Of a DNA stretch of 64,000 bases, positions 55,077-63,847 are shown piece after piece. Position 1 is the first letter of the stretch. The number at the start of each line of letters is the position of its first letter. The position numbers and the translations under genes are program-made. Origin of the DNA: Natronorubrum halalkaliphilum (GTDB lineage: Archaea > Halobacteriota > Halobacteria > Halobacteriales > Natrialbaceae); assembly GCF_009834785.1 (NCBI RefSeq), contig NZ_WUYX01000060.1:44107-108106 (forward strand). The letters run 5' to 3'. The notes beneath the pieces were generated by a model. It was not told the DNA's origin, ran no database searches, and saw only the letters and a program-made list of their open reading frames with translations.

Positions 55077-55268
55077 ATGCTCGCGAACAGGAAGCCAACC
55101 GATCAGGACGACGGGACGAAACGATATCTGGTGAAGTGCGAGGGCTGTGCGTTCGAAGACACGGCCGACGGGCGCGATACCGCGACGACAATCGGTACCG
55201 ACCACCAGCGAGAGACCCAACACGAAGTCGTCGCCGTCGAGGTGCCGCCGGCGCTGGACACCTCGTAA
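55077..55268 (+). CDS. Small conserved-looking protein with Cys pair (63 aa)
   Basis: A 63-residue protein starting at ATG 55077. It has a compact core KRYLVKCEGCAFEDTADGRDTATTIG and a closing VVAVEVPPALDTS. The single C-x2-C pair could be half of a metal site formed by a dimer, or an incomplete zinc knuckle. I recall similar small haloarchaeal proteins but cannot name a family with confidence. Codon use (GC-rich third positions) supports a real gene. It lies between the MATE gene and the convergent phosphoribosyltransferase gene. Confidence 0.6.
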   Translation: MLANRKPTDQDDGTKRYLVKCEGCAFEDTADGRDTATTIGTDHQRETQHEVVAVEVPPALDTS

Positions 55269-55326
55269 CGTCGATTCGTACTCGAGGGACTCGACTCACC
55301 CGCACACCCACCCACTCAGTCTACGC

Positions 55327-56025
55327 TCACTCGGCGGCGAGCGTCCACTCGCCCGGCCCGGCCGACTCGAGTACCTCACGCCGTTCCATCTCGCTGAGTA
55401 CTTCGGGAATCCGATTCGGTTGCGCGATCTCCATCTCGATGCGCTCGATGCCGTGGAAGTCGGCGAGATAGTGACGAATCTCCTCCTGGGTAAACGACTC
55501 CTGATCGGCCCGTTCCATCACGCTCGAGATGAGATCGACCATATCCTCGATGAAGTTCCACGGGTAGACGATCCAGGTCCACTCCTCGAGGTGCTCGCCG
55601 ACGTAGTCGGGTTCGTACTCGCTGGTGCCGAGCAACTGGAGCGTCGCGGTGCGAACCTCTCCGGCGTTGCGGTCAGTAACGTACTCGTGGGCGCGCTCGA
55701 TCGAGCCGCCGGTATCGGCGATATCATCGATGATGAGGACGTCCTTGCCCTCGACGCTGCCTTCGGGCATGGGGTAACGGACGGTGGGTTCGCCACTCTT
55801 CTGGGCGGTACCGACGTAGTGTTCCATTTTCAGGCTCGTCAGGTCGTCCAACCCGAGGAAGTCACAGAGACACCGGCCGGCGAACCAGCCGCCGCGAGCG
55901 AGCGCGACGACGACGTCGGGTTCGAACGCGTCGTCGCGAACCTCGTCGCGGACGTCGCGACAGAGGCTGTAAATGTACTCCCACGTCGTGATCGTACAGT
56001 CGAAATCGTCCGGTAGGTCGGACAT
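55327..56025 (-). CDS. Purine-type phosphoribosyltransferase
   Basis: A 232-residue type I phosphoribosyltransferase. The PRPP-binding motif is VLIIDDIADTGGS (about 105-117), preceded by the nucleotide-site segment VVALARGGWFAGR (about 38-50). The central KMEHYVG and the C-terminal helical part (about 165-232, a winged-helix-like extension) resemble archaeal hypoxanthine/xanthine/guanine transferases. It would salvage a purine base into a nucleotide. Which base is not clear. ATG 56025 gives MSDLPDDFDCTITTWEYI; the longer frame has no support. Confidence 0.8.
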   Translation of the reverse strand: MSDLPDDFDCTITTWEYIYSLCRDVRDEVRDDAFEPDVVVALARGGWFAGRCLCDFLGLDDLTSLKMEHYVGTAQKSGEPTVRYPMPEGSVEGKDVLIIDDIADTGGSIERAHEYVTDRNAGEVRTATLQLLGTSEYEPDYVGEHLEEWTWIVYPWNFIEDMVDLISSVMERADQESFTQEEIRHYLADFHGIERIEMEIAQPNRIPEVLSEMERREVLESAGPGEWTLAAE

Positions 56026-56159
56026 GGTGGTGCGTACTCGGTAGCAGGATGCCAACCCCCATAAGTGGGCTGAAACCGGTTTCGTCCCAGATCCTGCGAC
56101 TGACTCACAAACTAAATAATTCGGACGGTTTCGTTGTAAAATAACGAGCGTTGTCATCG

Positions 56160-57509
56160 ATGAGTTCCACACGAGACTACGAGTATCTCCTCGAGTGCAA
56201 GAACGTGATCGGCGTCGACTACGACGCGAACGAAGACCGAGTCACCGTCTTCGTCACCCAGAAAGAGCCGGCCGAGCGTCTCACGGAGGAGGACCGCGTC
56301 GAGAAACGCGTGACCGACGCGGGGGACGACGTGGCCGTCGACGTCGTCGACGCGGGCTACGACGAGGAGCGGGAAGGGTTCGACGCGCTGTCGACGTTCG
56401 AAACGCTTCCTGAGGCGGCCCCCGGTCGGGAGGGCCGTCATCGTCCCGTCCCCGCCGGCGTCAGCGAGAGCAACGCGAACCTGACGGCGGGCACGGCCGG
56501 GCCGTATCCCGCTCAGGTTACCGACCCCGACGACGGAGACGCCGTCTGGCGCGACGACGTTCGATCGGGGGACCTCGTCCGACTCTCGAACAACCACGTC
56601 TACGCCCGGTCGAACGAGGCGGACCCCGGTGCGCCGATCCGCCAGCCCTCGCCGCGCGACGGCGGCACCGCCGACGACGCCGTCGGCGACCTCGTCGGCT
56701 ACGTCCCCATCGAGGAGGGCGTGCGCGTCGACGTGGCCGCCCGGTCGGCCGGACCGGACCGAGATACGGACGCCTACTTCGAACTCGAGGACACGTGGCC
56801 GACCGGGATCAAACGCGAGGGCTACGATGAACTGAAGGGTGAGACAGTGACGAAGACCGGGCGCACGACCGGCGTGACGAGCGCCGACATCGAGGCGACG
56901 AGCGCCAGCGTTCGCGTGAACTTCGGCGAGGTTCACGGCCCGGTGTTGCTCCGGGAGCAACTCGTCGCCGGCCACATGTCCGAGGGCGGCGACAGCGGCT
57001 CCCCGGTCTTCCTCGAGGACGGGACGCTCGTCGGCCTGCTCTTTGCCGGCTCGGCCGAGCAGACGATCTGCAATCGGATCGCGCTGGTCGAGTCAGAACT
57101 CGGCGTCGAGATCCTCGCCGCCGAACCGAGCGACGACGCCGACGACGGCGCGGCGATTCCGGTCACCACGACGGCGTTCGATCACACCGTTTCCGTCGAC
57201 CTCGAGTCGTCCGCGTTCTCGCTCGAGTCGGTCGCGTTCGACGACGAACTCCGGCGGGGCGAAACCGTCGACGTCACCGCGAGCGTCGTCGCCGAGCCCG
57301 GTCGGTACTGGCTCGAGATCGACGGCGAACGAAGGAGGGTTTCGGTGGGATCGATTGGCGACGGTGTCGATGCCAATGACAATGACAGCGGCAGTGACGA
57401 TGCCGACTCTCGCGCTCGAGCGACGGTGACCGTCCCGGTCTCGATTCCGGACGACGTCGACTCGCTGACCGTTCGGGTTCGCGGCGGGTCCGTATGCGCG
57501 CTCGAGTGA
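56160..57509 (+). CDS. Cytoplasmic trypsin-like serine protease family protein
   Basis: A 449-residue protein without signal peptide or membrane segment. Residues 1-95 form a small acidic alpha/beta domain. The protease part (about 98-325) has His146 in LSNNHVYARSNEADPGAPI and Ser279 in GGDSGSPVF, with the preceding KTGRTTGVT segment typical of the NNH/GDSGS trypsin-like group; the Asp is probably D204 in RDTDAYFELED. A beta-rich C-terminal region (about 330-449) follows. It is divergent from the phosphoribosyltransferase gene. An ATG at 56160 is used; the TTG at 56151 is less likely. The substrate is unknown. Confidence 0.75.
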   Translation: MSSTRDYEYLLECKNVIGVDYDANEDRVTVFVTQKEPAERLTEEDRVEKRVTDAGDDVAVDVVDAGYDEEREGFDALSTFETLPEAAPGREGRHRPVPAGVSESNANLTAGTAGPYPAQVTDPDDGDAVWRDDVRSGDLVRLSNNHVYARSNEADPGAPIRQPSPRDGGTADDAVGDLVGYVPIEEGVRVDVAARSAGPDRDTDAYFELEDTWPTGIKREGYDELKGETVTKTGRTTGVTSADIEATSASVRVNFGEVHGPVLLREQLVAGHMSEGGDSGSPVFLEDGTLVGLLFAGSAEQTICNRIALVESELGVEILAAEPSDDADDGAAIPVTTTAFDHTVSVDLESSAFSLESVAFDDELRRGETVDVTASVVAEPGRYWLEIDGERRRVSVGSIGDGVDANDNDSGSDDADSRARATVTVPVSIPDDVDSLTVRVRGGSVCALE

Positions 57510-57611
57510 GGGCCTACGAGATGAGCGGTTACGGTCCCGAGGACATCGACGCGTAGGAAAGTACGAAAGGCCGAGTGAGAGCGCGCAGAGACGAAAATCC
57601 CCGGAGAGAGA

Positions 57612-58334
57612 CTACGCCGGCGCAAAAAACCGGAAACAGAGGAAGTTCGGCCGCGTCGCCTCGTACTCGTATCGCTCCGGATTCGCCTCGCAATACGCGT
57701 CCGTCGGCGTCGGCTCGAGCAGGCGATCGAGTCGAAAGCCGGCCTCGAGCGCGGGGGAAACCATCGCGGAGAGCGGACGACGGTACGCCGGGACCGTCAC
57801 CTCGGTACCGAAGGAGTCCCAGACCGCCGACACCAGTTCCCGCTCGTGATAGTTTTCGGCCTCGGCGTACTCTTCGAAGTCCGCGTGGGGATGTTGCACC
57901 GAAAACACGAGCCAGCCGCCGGGCCTGAGAACGCGGCGGAGTTCCTGAAACAGTGGTGTCCAGTCCTCGACGTAGTGAAATGCAAGCGAACTAGCGACCC
58001 CGTCGAAGGCGTCGTCGGCGACGGGGAACCCGCTCCCGAGATCGGCCTGCAAGACGTCAGCAGCGGGGATTCGTTCTCGTGCGTACGCGAGCATCTCGCG
58101 ACTCGCGTCGAGACAGACCGCGGTCGCTCCGCGAGTTCGGAGTTCGGCCGCGAGGTGTCCGGCACCACAGCCGGCGTCGAGAACGCGCGCCCCCTCGAGA
58201 TCGGGAAGCAAGGAACACGTCGCCGGCCGTTCGAGGTACGCGTTCGACGGCTTCGTATCGCCCTCACGATCGTACCCCGCCGCGAGTTCGTCGTAGGCCC
58301 CCTGGGCGACTGGACGGCCGGTCGGATTCGACAT
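57612..58334 (-). CDS. Class I SAM-dependent methyltransferase
   Basis: A 240-residue protein with a UbiE/MenG-like layout. Motif I is VLDAGCGAGHLAAEL (about 50-64), the acidic strand end is VCLDASREML (about 73-82), and motif IV is FDGVASSLAFHYVEDW (about 108-123), with LRPGGWLVFSVQHPH (about 135-149) as post-motif. The substrate is unknown: small molecules such as quinones are common for this group, but no neighbour supports that. It is divergent from thiC. Confidence 0.82.
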   Translation of the reverse strand: MSNPTGRPVAQGAYDELAAGYDREGDTKPSNAYLERPATCSLLPDLEGARVLDAGCGAGHLAAELRTRGATAVCLDASREMLAYARERIPAADVLQADLGSGFPVADDAFDGVASSLAFHYVEDWTPLFQELRRVLRPGGWLVFSVQHPHADFEEYAEAENYHERELVSAVWDSFGTEVTVPAYRRPLSAMVSPALEAGFRLDRLLEPTPTDAYCEANPERYEYEATRPNFLCFRFFAPA

Positions 58335-58419
58335 TGGTCGGGCGGAAGCGACAGGAGCGTAAAAATCGTCCGTTCGACCCTGTCCGTGCCGGCCGTCCGA
58401 CGACGGGCAACGTCAGAGC

Positions 58420-58448
58420 TATATAACTAGGTCATACAACCTAGTTAT
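58420..58448 (+). promoter_or_regulatory. thiC core promoter with operator-like palindrome
   Basis: ATAACTAGG (58423-58431) and CCTAGTTAT (58440-58448) are a perfect 9-bp inverted repeat with an 8-base spacer, ending 2 bases before the thiC ATG at 58451. The left arm overlaps the TATA-like TATATAAC (58420-58427), about 24-31 bases before the ATG, so transcription would start at or near the ATG. A protein bound here would block the core promoter. The layout fits thiamin-dependent repression by a ThiR-type regulator, known for haloarchaeal thiC; the motif itself is not recognised. Confidence 0.65.
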
Positions 58449-58450
58449 CG

Positions 58451-59944
58451 ATGGCGCGAACCCAGATCGAAGCCGCCCGCGAGGGAACGGTCACCGACGC
58501 GATGGAACGAGTCGCCGAGCGAGAGAACCGCGAGCCGGAGTTCGTTCGGGAGCAGGTCGCGGAGGGACAGGCCGTGATCCCGGCCAACACCAATCACGAG
58601 GCGCTGGATCCGATGATCATCGGCCGCGAGTTCGCGACGAAGGTCAACGCGAATATCGGCAACAGCGAGACGACCAGCGATCTCGAGGAGGAGTTGGGAA
58701 AGCTCCACACCGCGGTTCACTACGGCGCGGACACCGTCATGGATCTCGGGACCGGAAGCGACTTAGACGAGATTCGCGAGACCCACGTCGACTACTCGCC
58801 GGTGCCGATCGGGACGGTGCCGCTGTACGAGGCCGTCAAACGGGCAGAGAGTCCCGAAGAGATCACGACGGATCTGCTGCTCGAGATCATCGAGAAACAG
58901 GCCGAGCAGGGCGTCGACTACATGACGATCCACGCCGGGATTCTGGCGGAGCATCTGCCGCTGACCAACGGGCGCAAGACCGGGATCGTCTCCCGCGGCG
59001 GCTCGATCATGGCGAAGTGGATGGAAGAAAACGGCGAGCAGAATCCGCTCTTTCAGGTGTACGACGAAATCTGTGAGATCTTCGCCGAGCACGACGTCAC
59101 CTTCAGCCTCGGCGACAGCCTCCGGCCGGGCTGTATCGCTGACGCCTGCGACGACGCCCAGTACGCCGAGTTGGATACGCTGGGCGACCTGACGCGTCGC
59201 GCCTGGGAGCACGACGTCCAGGTGATGGTCGAAGGGCCGGGCCACGTCCCGATGGACAAGGTTGCCGAGAACGTCGAACGCCAGCAGGAGGTCTGCGACG
59301 GCGCGCCGTTTTACGTCCTCGGGCCGCTGGTGACCGACATCGCACCCGGCTACGACCACATCACGAGCGCTATCGGCGCGGCGATGGCGGCTCAGGCCGG
59401 CGCGGCGATGCTCTGTTACGTGACCCCGAAAGAACACCTCGGCCTCCCCGACGAAGAAGACGTCCGCGACGGACTCGCCGCCTACCGGATCGCCGCCCAC
59501 TCGGGCGACGTGGCCAACGGCCGTCCCGGCGCTCGAGACTGGGACGACGCCCTCTCCGAAGCGCGATACGAGTTCGACTGGCGCGAGCAGTTCCGCCTCG
59601 CGCTGGACCCTGACCGGGCCCGGGACTACCACGATCAGACCTTGCCCGGCGACAACTACAAGGAAGCCCGGTTCTGCTCGATGTGTGGCGTCGAGTTCTG
59701 CTCGATGCGGATCGATCAGGACGCACGGGAATCGCGTCGCGATTCCCGAAGCAGTCAGAGTCCGAAGGGATCTGAACAGCCCGGGGACGCAGGCGAGATG
59801 AAGCACCTCGAGTCGACGACCGATCTCGAGTCCTCGCCCGCAGCGGAGGTAAATCGCCCGCCCGTGGGAACCCACGAATCGTCCGACGACTCAGGTGACG
59901 AGAACTGGCCCGACCGCGCGGTCGAAGGGACTGGCGACGACTGA
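58451..59944 (+). CDS. thiC: Phosphomethylpyrimidine synthase ThiC
   Basis: A 497-residue radical-SAM-type enzyme that converts aminoimidazole ribotide to HMP phosphate, the pyrimidine half of thiamin. Features include the [27 protein letters not shown] start, [10 protein letters not shown] (about 260-269), [14 protein letters not shown] and the C-terminal C409-x2-C412-x4-C417 motif that binds the [4Fe-4S] cluster. About 80 residues follow the motif, a serine/acid-rich tail; a perfect hairpin (59726-59748) lies just after the motif and may mark an insertion. A palindromic operator lies directly upstream. Confidence 0.93.
   Translation: MARTQIEAAREGTVTDAMERVAERENREPEFVREQVAEGQAVIPANTNHEALDPMIIGREFATKVNANIGNSETTSDLEEELGKLHTAVHYGADTVMDLGTGSDLDEIRETHVDYSPVPIGTVPLYEAVKRAESPEEITTDLLLEIIEKQAEQGVDYMTIHAGILAEHLPLTNGRKTGIVSRGGSIMAKWMEENGEQNPLFQVYDEICEIFAEHDVTFSLGDSLRPGCIADACDDAQYAELDTLGDLTRRAWEHDVQVMVEGPGHVPMDKVAENVERQQEVCDGAPFYVLGPLVTDIAPGYDHITSAIGAAMAAQAGAAMLCYVTPKEHLGLPDEEDVRDGLAAYRIAAHSGDVANGRPGARDWDDALSEARYEFDWREQFRLALDPDRARDYHDQTLPGDNYKEARFCSMCGVEFCSMRIDQDARESRRDSRSSQSPKGSEQPGDAGEMKHLESTTDLESSPAAEVNRPPVGTHESSDDSGDENWPDRAVEGTGDD
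59726..59748. repeat. Perfect 10-bp hairpin inside the 3' part of thiC
   Basis: CGGGAATCGC and GCGATTCCCG pair perfectly around a 3-base loop. The hairpin sits about 25 bases after the [4Fe-4S] motif codons, where the conserved ThiC fold ends and the Ser/Glu-rich extension begins. Confidence 0.7.
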
Positions 59945-59974
59945 TACGGTCCGCTGTCCCGGTTCTCGGTGTGG

Positions 59975-60000
59975 TCACGGCACAGCCGTGAGCTTTTCTG
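59975..60000 (+). terminator. Hairpin and T-run downstream of thiC
   Basis: TCACGGC and GCCGTGA (7 bp, 3-base loop) at 59975-59991 are followed by GCTTTTCTG. It lies about 30 bases after the thiC stop and looks like a 3' end signal. A stretch ATACGGTCCGCTGT just before it (59944-59957) resembles the end of the palindromic intergenic elements. Confidence 0.5.
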
Positions 60001-60091
60001 TCGTTGATCAGGCGCTATCGATGACTCCCCGATAGCAACAGGGGCCGGCACGCGACGATGGATTGATACCACGCCCGGCCGACCCGAGGGT

Positions 60092-60991
60092 ATGGACACG
60101 GTTCGCGCGCTACAGGTCGACGCCTTCACCGACGAACCACTGACCGGCAACCCGGCGGGTGTAATTCCGGACGCGGACGGCCTCTCGGACGATCAGATGC
60201 AAGCGATCGCCGCCGAGATGGCCGTCAGCGAGACGGCCTTCCTCCGCTCGAGCGAGAGCGCCGATCGCCGGATTCGCTACTTCACCCCCACTCAGGAGGT
60301 CGATCTCTGCGGCCACGCGACGATCGGGAGCTTCGCACACCTCCACGACGAAGGACTCGAACCCGGCACGACAACCCTCGAGACGAACGTCGGCCGTCTC
60401 GAGATCGAACTGACCGAGGACGGGACGGTCTGGATGACACAGAACGCGCCGCAGATCCGCGAGGTCGACGTGGGGTACGACCGCGTCGCCGACGCCCTCG
60501 GCGTCGACCAGGCCGCACTCGAGGGCGCGAGCGACGATATTCCGCTCGCGGTGGCCTCGACGGGACTGCCGTTCCTGATCGTTCCGATCACGTACCTCTC
60601 GGACCTCGGGGACGCCGATCCCGACATGAGCGCCGTCGAGGACCTCGCCGAGTCGGTCGACGCCACGGGGGTCTACCTCTTTACCTTCGACGCACTCGAT
60701 CGGGAGTCGACGCTGCACGGACGGATGTTCGCGCCGGGAGCCGGCGTCCCGGAGGATCCGGTCACCGGCACCGCCAGCGGAGCCGTCGGTGTGTACCTCG
60801 ATCGCTTCGCCGCGTTCGACGGCGACCTGCCCGACGAACTCCGCCTCGAGCAGGGCCATTACGTCGACCGTCCGGGGCTGGTTCGCGCTCGCGTCGGGAG
60901 TAGCGTGCAGGTAGGGGGCCGCGGCGTGACCGTGCTCGACGGCTCGCTCGTCGTTCCCGAGGACGACGACGACGAGATACTCGAGGCCTGA
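60092..60991 (+). CDS. PhzF family isomerase-like protein
   Basis: A 299-residue protein with the two-lobed PhzF fold. The first lobe has FTDEPLTGNPAGVIPDADGLSDDQMQAIA (about 10-40), the conserved Glu in MAVSETAFLRSS (about 45-55) and DLCGHATIGSFAHL (about 71-84). The second lobe ends FAPGAGVPEDPVTGTASGAVGVYL (about 212-235). PhzF itself isomerises a phenazine precursor; haloarchaeal members are family homologues with no known substrate. Phenazine synthesis is not implied. Confidence 0.82.
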   Translation: MDTVRALQVDAFTDEPLTGNPAGVIPDADGLSDDQMQAIAAEMAVSETAFLRSSESADRRIRYFTPTQEVDLCGHATIGSFAHLHDEGLEPGTTTLETNVGRLEIELTEDGTVWMTQNAPQIREVDVGYDRVADALGVDQAALEGASDDIPLAVASTGLPFLIVPITYLSDLGDADPDMSAVEDLAESVDATGVYLFTFDALDRESTLHGRMFAPGAGVPEDPVTGTASGAVGVYLDRFAAFDGDLPDELRLEQGHYVDRPGLVRARVGSSVQVGGRGVTVLDGSLVVPEDDDDEILEA

Positions 60992-61080
60992 TCGGGACCG
61001 TCCGGTCGTTGCGGGCTTGCGGGGTATCGGATTCTGAGAGAGAGAGAGTGACTGTGCGCGACGGTGGCGTGCTGGGGGGA

Positions 61081-62010
61081 CTATTCGGCTGGTGTGTCGC
61101 CAGTACCGGCGGCGTCGGGGTTGGCTTCCGCTTCGGTTCGGGTTTCGGTTTCGGTTTCGGTTTGCGCCTTAGTTTCGGACTCCGAGTCGGTCGTCGACGC
61201 TGCAGCACCCGTCGCAGTCGTCGCGTCGCCAGTTCCAGGGAGAGCGTCCTCAACGTCGTCGCCGTCGCCCGTTCCGTCGATAGTATCAGTGCCAGCGCCA
61301 GCGTCTCCGTTTTCGTCAGCTTCGTCATCCTCGCCAGCCTCGTCACCGGCCTCCGCGGCCGCGTGGTCGCGGGTTGCGCTCGCGTCGCTCGCTGACTCGA
61401 CCTCACTCGAGGCTACCGAGGTCGGAACCGGCCGAGTCTCGGTTGCGGCGCTCGAGTCGGTATCGTTGGTATCGGCAGTTACGTCAGTAACGTCGGTATC
61501 GACACGCTCGTCGGTTCCCTCGTCCGCATCGCTCGCGTCGACCATCGAATCCGCGCTCTCAGGGTTCGATTCGAGGTGCTCGCGCTCGTCGAACCGCGCG
61601 GTGTGCTCGGCGCGTTCGAGCGCCCGTATCTCGCGTCGGGTGTCGGCCAGTTCGGACTCGAGTTCGGCGAGTCGGTCGTCGAGGCCGGCGAGGACCTCGT
61701 TCGAAACCTGCTCGGTGTCAAACCTCCGAGCAGCGGCCCGGCCGGCCGCGCGGGGAACCGTCAGAAAGAGCGCGTACGTCTTGCCGACCTGCCAGACGAT
61801 CACGCCGAGCACGCAGAACAGGACCGTGATCGACGGATTCGCTCGCTCGATCGCGGAGCCCGGATTCAACGGATCGCCGACGAGGGACGTGATCGCGCTT
61901 CCGAACCCGGCGAGAAAGCCGACGACGACGAGTACCAGCCCCAATATCAGCGCCCCCGCTGCGACCGCCCGGTAGACGAGTGCCCACTTGAACGGATAGC
62001 GAACGTCCAT
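61081..62010 (-). CDS. Small membrane protein with coiled coil and acidic low-complexity tail
   Basis: A 309-residue protein. Two transmembrane segments lie near the N-terminus (about 13-37, ALVYRAVAAGALILGLVLVVVG; and about 59-83, SITVLFCVLGVIVWQVGKTYALFL). A short coiled coil follows (about 95-135, NEVLAGLDDRLAELESELADTRREIRALERA). The remaining ~175 residues are an Asp/Glu/Ala/Thr/Ser tract encoded by near-hexameric repeats (about 61119-61190). The start is ATG 62010. Function is unknown. Confidence 0.72.
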   Translation of the reverse strand: MDVRYPFKWALVYRAVAAGALILGLVLVVVGFLAGFGSAITSLVGDPLNPGSAIERANPSITVLFCVLGVIVWQVGKTYALFLTVPRAAGRAAARRFDTEQVSNEVLAGLDDRLAELESELADTRREIRALERAEHTARFDEREHLESNPESADSMVDASDADEGTDERVDTDVTDVTADTNDTDSSAATETRPVPTSVASSEVESASDASATRDHAAAEAGDEAGEDDEADENGDAGAGTDTIDGTGDGDDVEDALPGTGDATTATGAAASTTDSESETKAQTETETETRTEAEANPDAAGTGDTPAE

Positions 62011-62110
62011 ACCCCGACGAGTTACTCGAGGGGAATAATCACTTCGGACCACATACCGAGCGAGTGAGAGAACGGTTCGCTCCGGCGGAAACCGAACTTA
62101 GTCGGCGCCG

Positions 62111-62827
62111 TCAAAACTGGCGACTAGCGTCCATATTATCGAGCGCCGTCAGCGCCGCCTTCAGAACCTTTCGCTCGCTTCGGCGGAGATTCATCGAGAC
62201 AGCCGTCTTCGAGATGTCGAAGTGAGCCGCCAGTTCGTCGAGCGTCGTCTCTCGTGGCGTCTCGTAGTATCCTTTCCGAGCGGCGGCCTCGAACGTGTCG
62301 CGTTCGGTTTCGGTGAGCGACCGGCAGCCCTCGAGCAACCGGAGCGCGCTGTCCGAGTTCTCCAGCAGGTCAAACAGCGCCGTCGGTCCGAACTGGTCGC
62401 GATCCTCGACGGTGTACTCGTTGTGTCGGTCGAGTTCGGCGAGGGCCCGATCCTCGGCGTCGTCATCGTCGAAGCCGACGTGCCACCGTTCGCGGCCGTT
62501 CTCGATCTGAAACGGTCCGGTGATGTAGCCGCCGTTTTCCTGAATGGTGTGCATCGCGTTCGTTTCCTCGATCGTTGTGCCGATCTGGGCGACGTTTTCG
62601 AGCTTTGAGAGAATGTAACACTCCGTCATGTTCGGGTGATCCCGAAGTTCGTGTAGCCCCCGCTCGAGTGTACCCGTCGACTCCCCTTTTGCGATGAGCC
62701 GCGTCTCGAGTTTCCCGTCGTCGGTGTCCAGTTGCCACTGGACGGCCGAGAACGCGATATCGACGTCGTCAGTCGTGTCGATAAACGGACAGTCGTACTG
62801 CCGCATGTCGATATCGAGATCGATCAT
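62111..62827 (-). CDS. Bat-type HTH_10 transcription regulator
   Basis: A 238-residue protein without PAS or GAF domains. Residues 1-165 form the Bat-associated ligand or protein-interaction region (GLHELRDHPNMTECYILSKLENVAQIG). The C-terminal 60 residues are HTH_10: SLTETERDTFEAAARKGYYETPRETTLDELAAHFDISKTAVSMNLRRSERKVL. It is divergent from the hydroxybutyrate dehydrogenase gene with about 160 bases between, so it may control that operon. The signal is not known. The start could also be ATG 62806. Confidence 0.82.
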   Translation of the reverse strand: MIDLDIDMRQYDCPFIDTTDDVDIAFSAVQWQLDTDDGKLETRLIAKGESTGTLERGLHELRDHPNMTECYILSKLENVAQIGTTIEETNAMHTIQENGGYITGPFQIENGRERWHVGFDDDDAEDRALAELDRHNEYTVEDRDQFGPTALFDLLENSDSALRLLEGCRSLTETERDTFEAAARKGYYETPRETTLDELAAHFDISKTAVSMNLRRSERKVLKAALTALDNMDASRQF

Positions 62828-62987
62828 ACTAGGGAACGAATCACATACAATGTCTTAATATTTGCTATCGGTTATCACGGTCGAGTGCCTCGAGCGGTGG
62901 TCTCACGGTCGATCGACGACAACGCTGTTGATATGTTAACAACTGTGTTTTAGCATGCGTCGAGGGTACATACATCGTGAGTGAGCT
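62828..62987. other. Divergent promoter region of the regulator and hydroxybutyrate dehydrogenase genes
   Basis: 160 bases with AT-rich spots AATGTCTTAATATTTGC near 62850-62866 and TTGATATGTTAACAACTGTGTTTTAG near 62930-62953, likely TATA regions of the two genes. GTTG/CAAC half-sites in the latter could bind the divergent regulator. Confidence 0.45.
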
Positions 62988-63845
62988 ATGTCTCAGAACC
63001 AGGTGACGCCGCCGACGGTGTCTCGCGACGATATTCATACGGTCGACGACGAGTCGTTTACCGACCGAAACGTCTGCCTCGTGACGGGTGCCGGCTCCGG
63101 AATCGGGCGGGCAACGGCGCTCGTCGCCGCCGGAAACGGCCTCACCGTTGCGGCGACGGATATCGACGAGGACGGGCTCGCGGGAACGATCGAACACGGG
63201 GAGGAACTCGCTCTCGAGGGCGATATCGAGCCGATTGTCGGTAATCTCACCGACGACGGCGACCTCGAGCGGATCGTCGAGGAGGCCGCAGGGCTGGGTG
63301 TCATCAAGTACCTCGCGAACGTCGCCGGGATGCAACACATCGACGCGGTCGAGAACTTTCCGATGGAGACCTACGACCGAATGCATCGGGTCATGCTTCG
63401 GGCCCCGCTGTACCTTTCGAAGCTTTGCATTCCACACTTCCAAGAGACCGAGGACGGCCGGGGCTGTGTCGGCAACATGAGCTCGGTCCACGGCCACTAC
63501 GTCACGAGCGACAAGGTCGGCTACAACGTCGCGAAGTTCGGGCTCCGGGGACTCACCCAGTCGATCGCCGCCGAGGGCGAGGGGAATATTCGTTCGTTCT
63601 CGATCAGCACCGGCTACGTGAAGACGCCGCTGGTGACGGCCCAACTCGAGGACACCGCCGAACAGCGCGGGATTTCGGTCGACGAGGTGATTCAGGACGT
63701 GATGCTCGGCCAGTCCCGCGTCACGGAGATGATGGAACCGGTCGACGTCGGCAACCTCTTCGTCCTCGGCTTTTCCGATCTCGGCCGTCATCTGGACGGC
63801 GGCGACCTGTTGTTTGATGGGGGTATGACTCTTACCTACGAGTGA
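62988..63845 (+). CDS. Probable 3-hydroxybutyrate dehydrogenase (SDR)
   Basis: A 285-residue short-chain dehydrogenase. An N-terminal extension (about 1-28) precedes the NAD motif VTGAGSGIGRATALV (about 32-46). The catalytic residues are Ser in NMSSVHGHYVT and Tyr/Lys in GYNVAKFGLRGL (about 177-188), with the NVAGMQHIDAVENF segment typical of 3-hydroxybutyrate dehydrogenases. It would oxidise 3-hydroxybutyrate to acetoacetate. The downstream gene starts 2 bases after its stop and looks like an acyl-CoA ligase, which could activate the product. Other hydroxyacid substrates cannot be excluded. Confidence 0.72.
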   Translation: MSQNQVTPPTVSRDDIHTVDDESFTDRNVCLVTGAGSGIGRATALVAAGNGLTVAATDIDEDGLAGTIEHGEELALEGDIEPIVGNLTDDGDLERIVEEAAGLGVIKYLANVAGMQHIDAVENFPMETYDRMHRVMLRAPLYLSKLCIPHFQETEDGRGCVGNMSSVHGHYVTSDKVGYNVAKFGLRGLTQSIAAEGEGNIRSFSISTGYVKTPLVTAQLEDTAEQRGISVDEVIQDVMLGQSRVTEMMEPVDVGNLFVLGFSDLGRHLDGGDLLFDGGMTLTYE

Positions 63846-63847
63846 CA

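Noticed and set aside
58335..58450. TPP riboswitch before thiC
   Set aside because: The TATA-like box lies only about 25-30 bases before the ATG, so there is no room for a leader; no thi-box sequence is seen.
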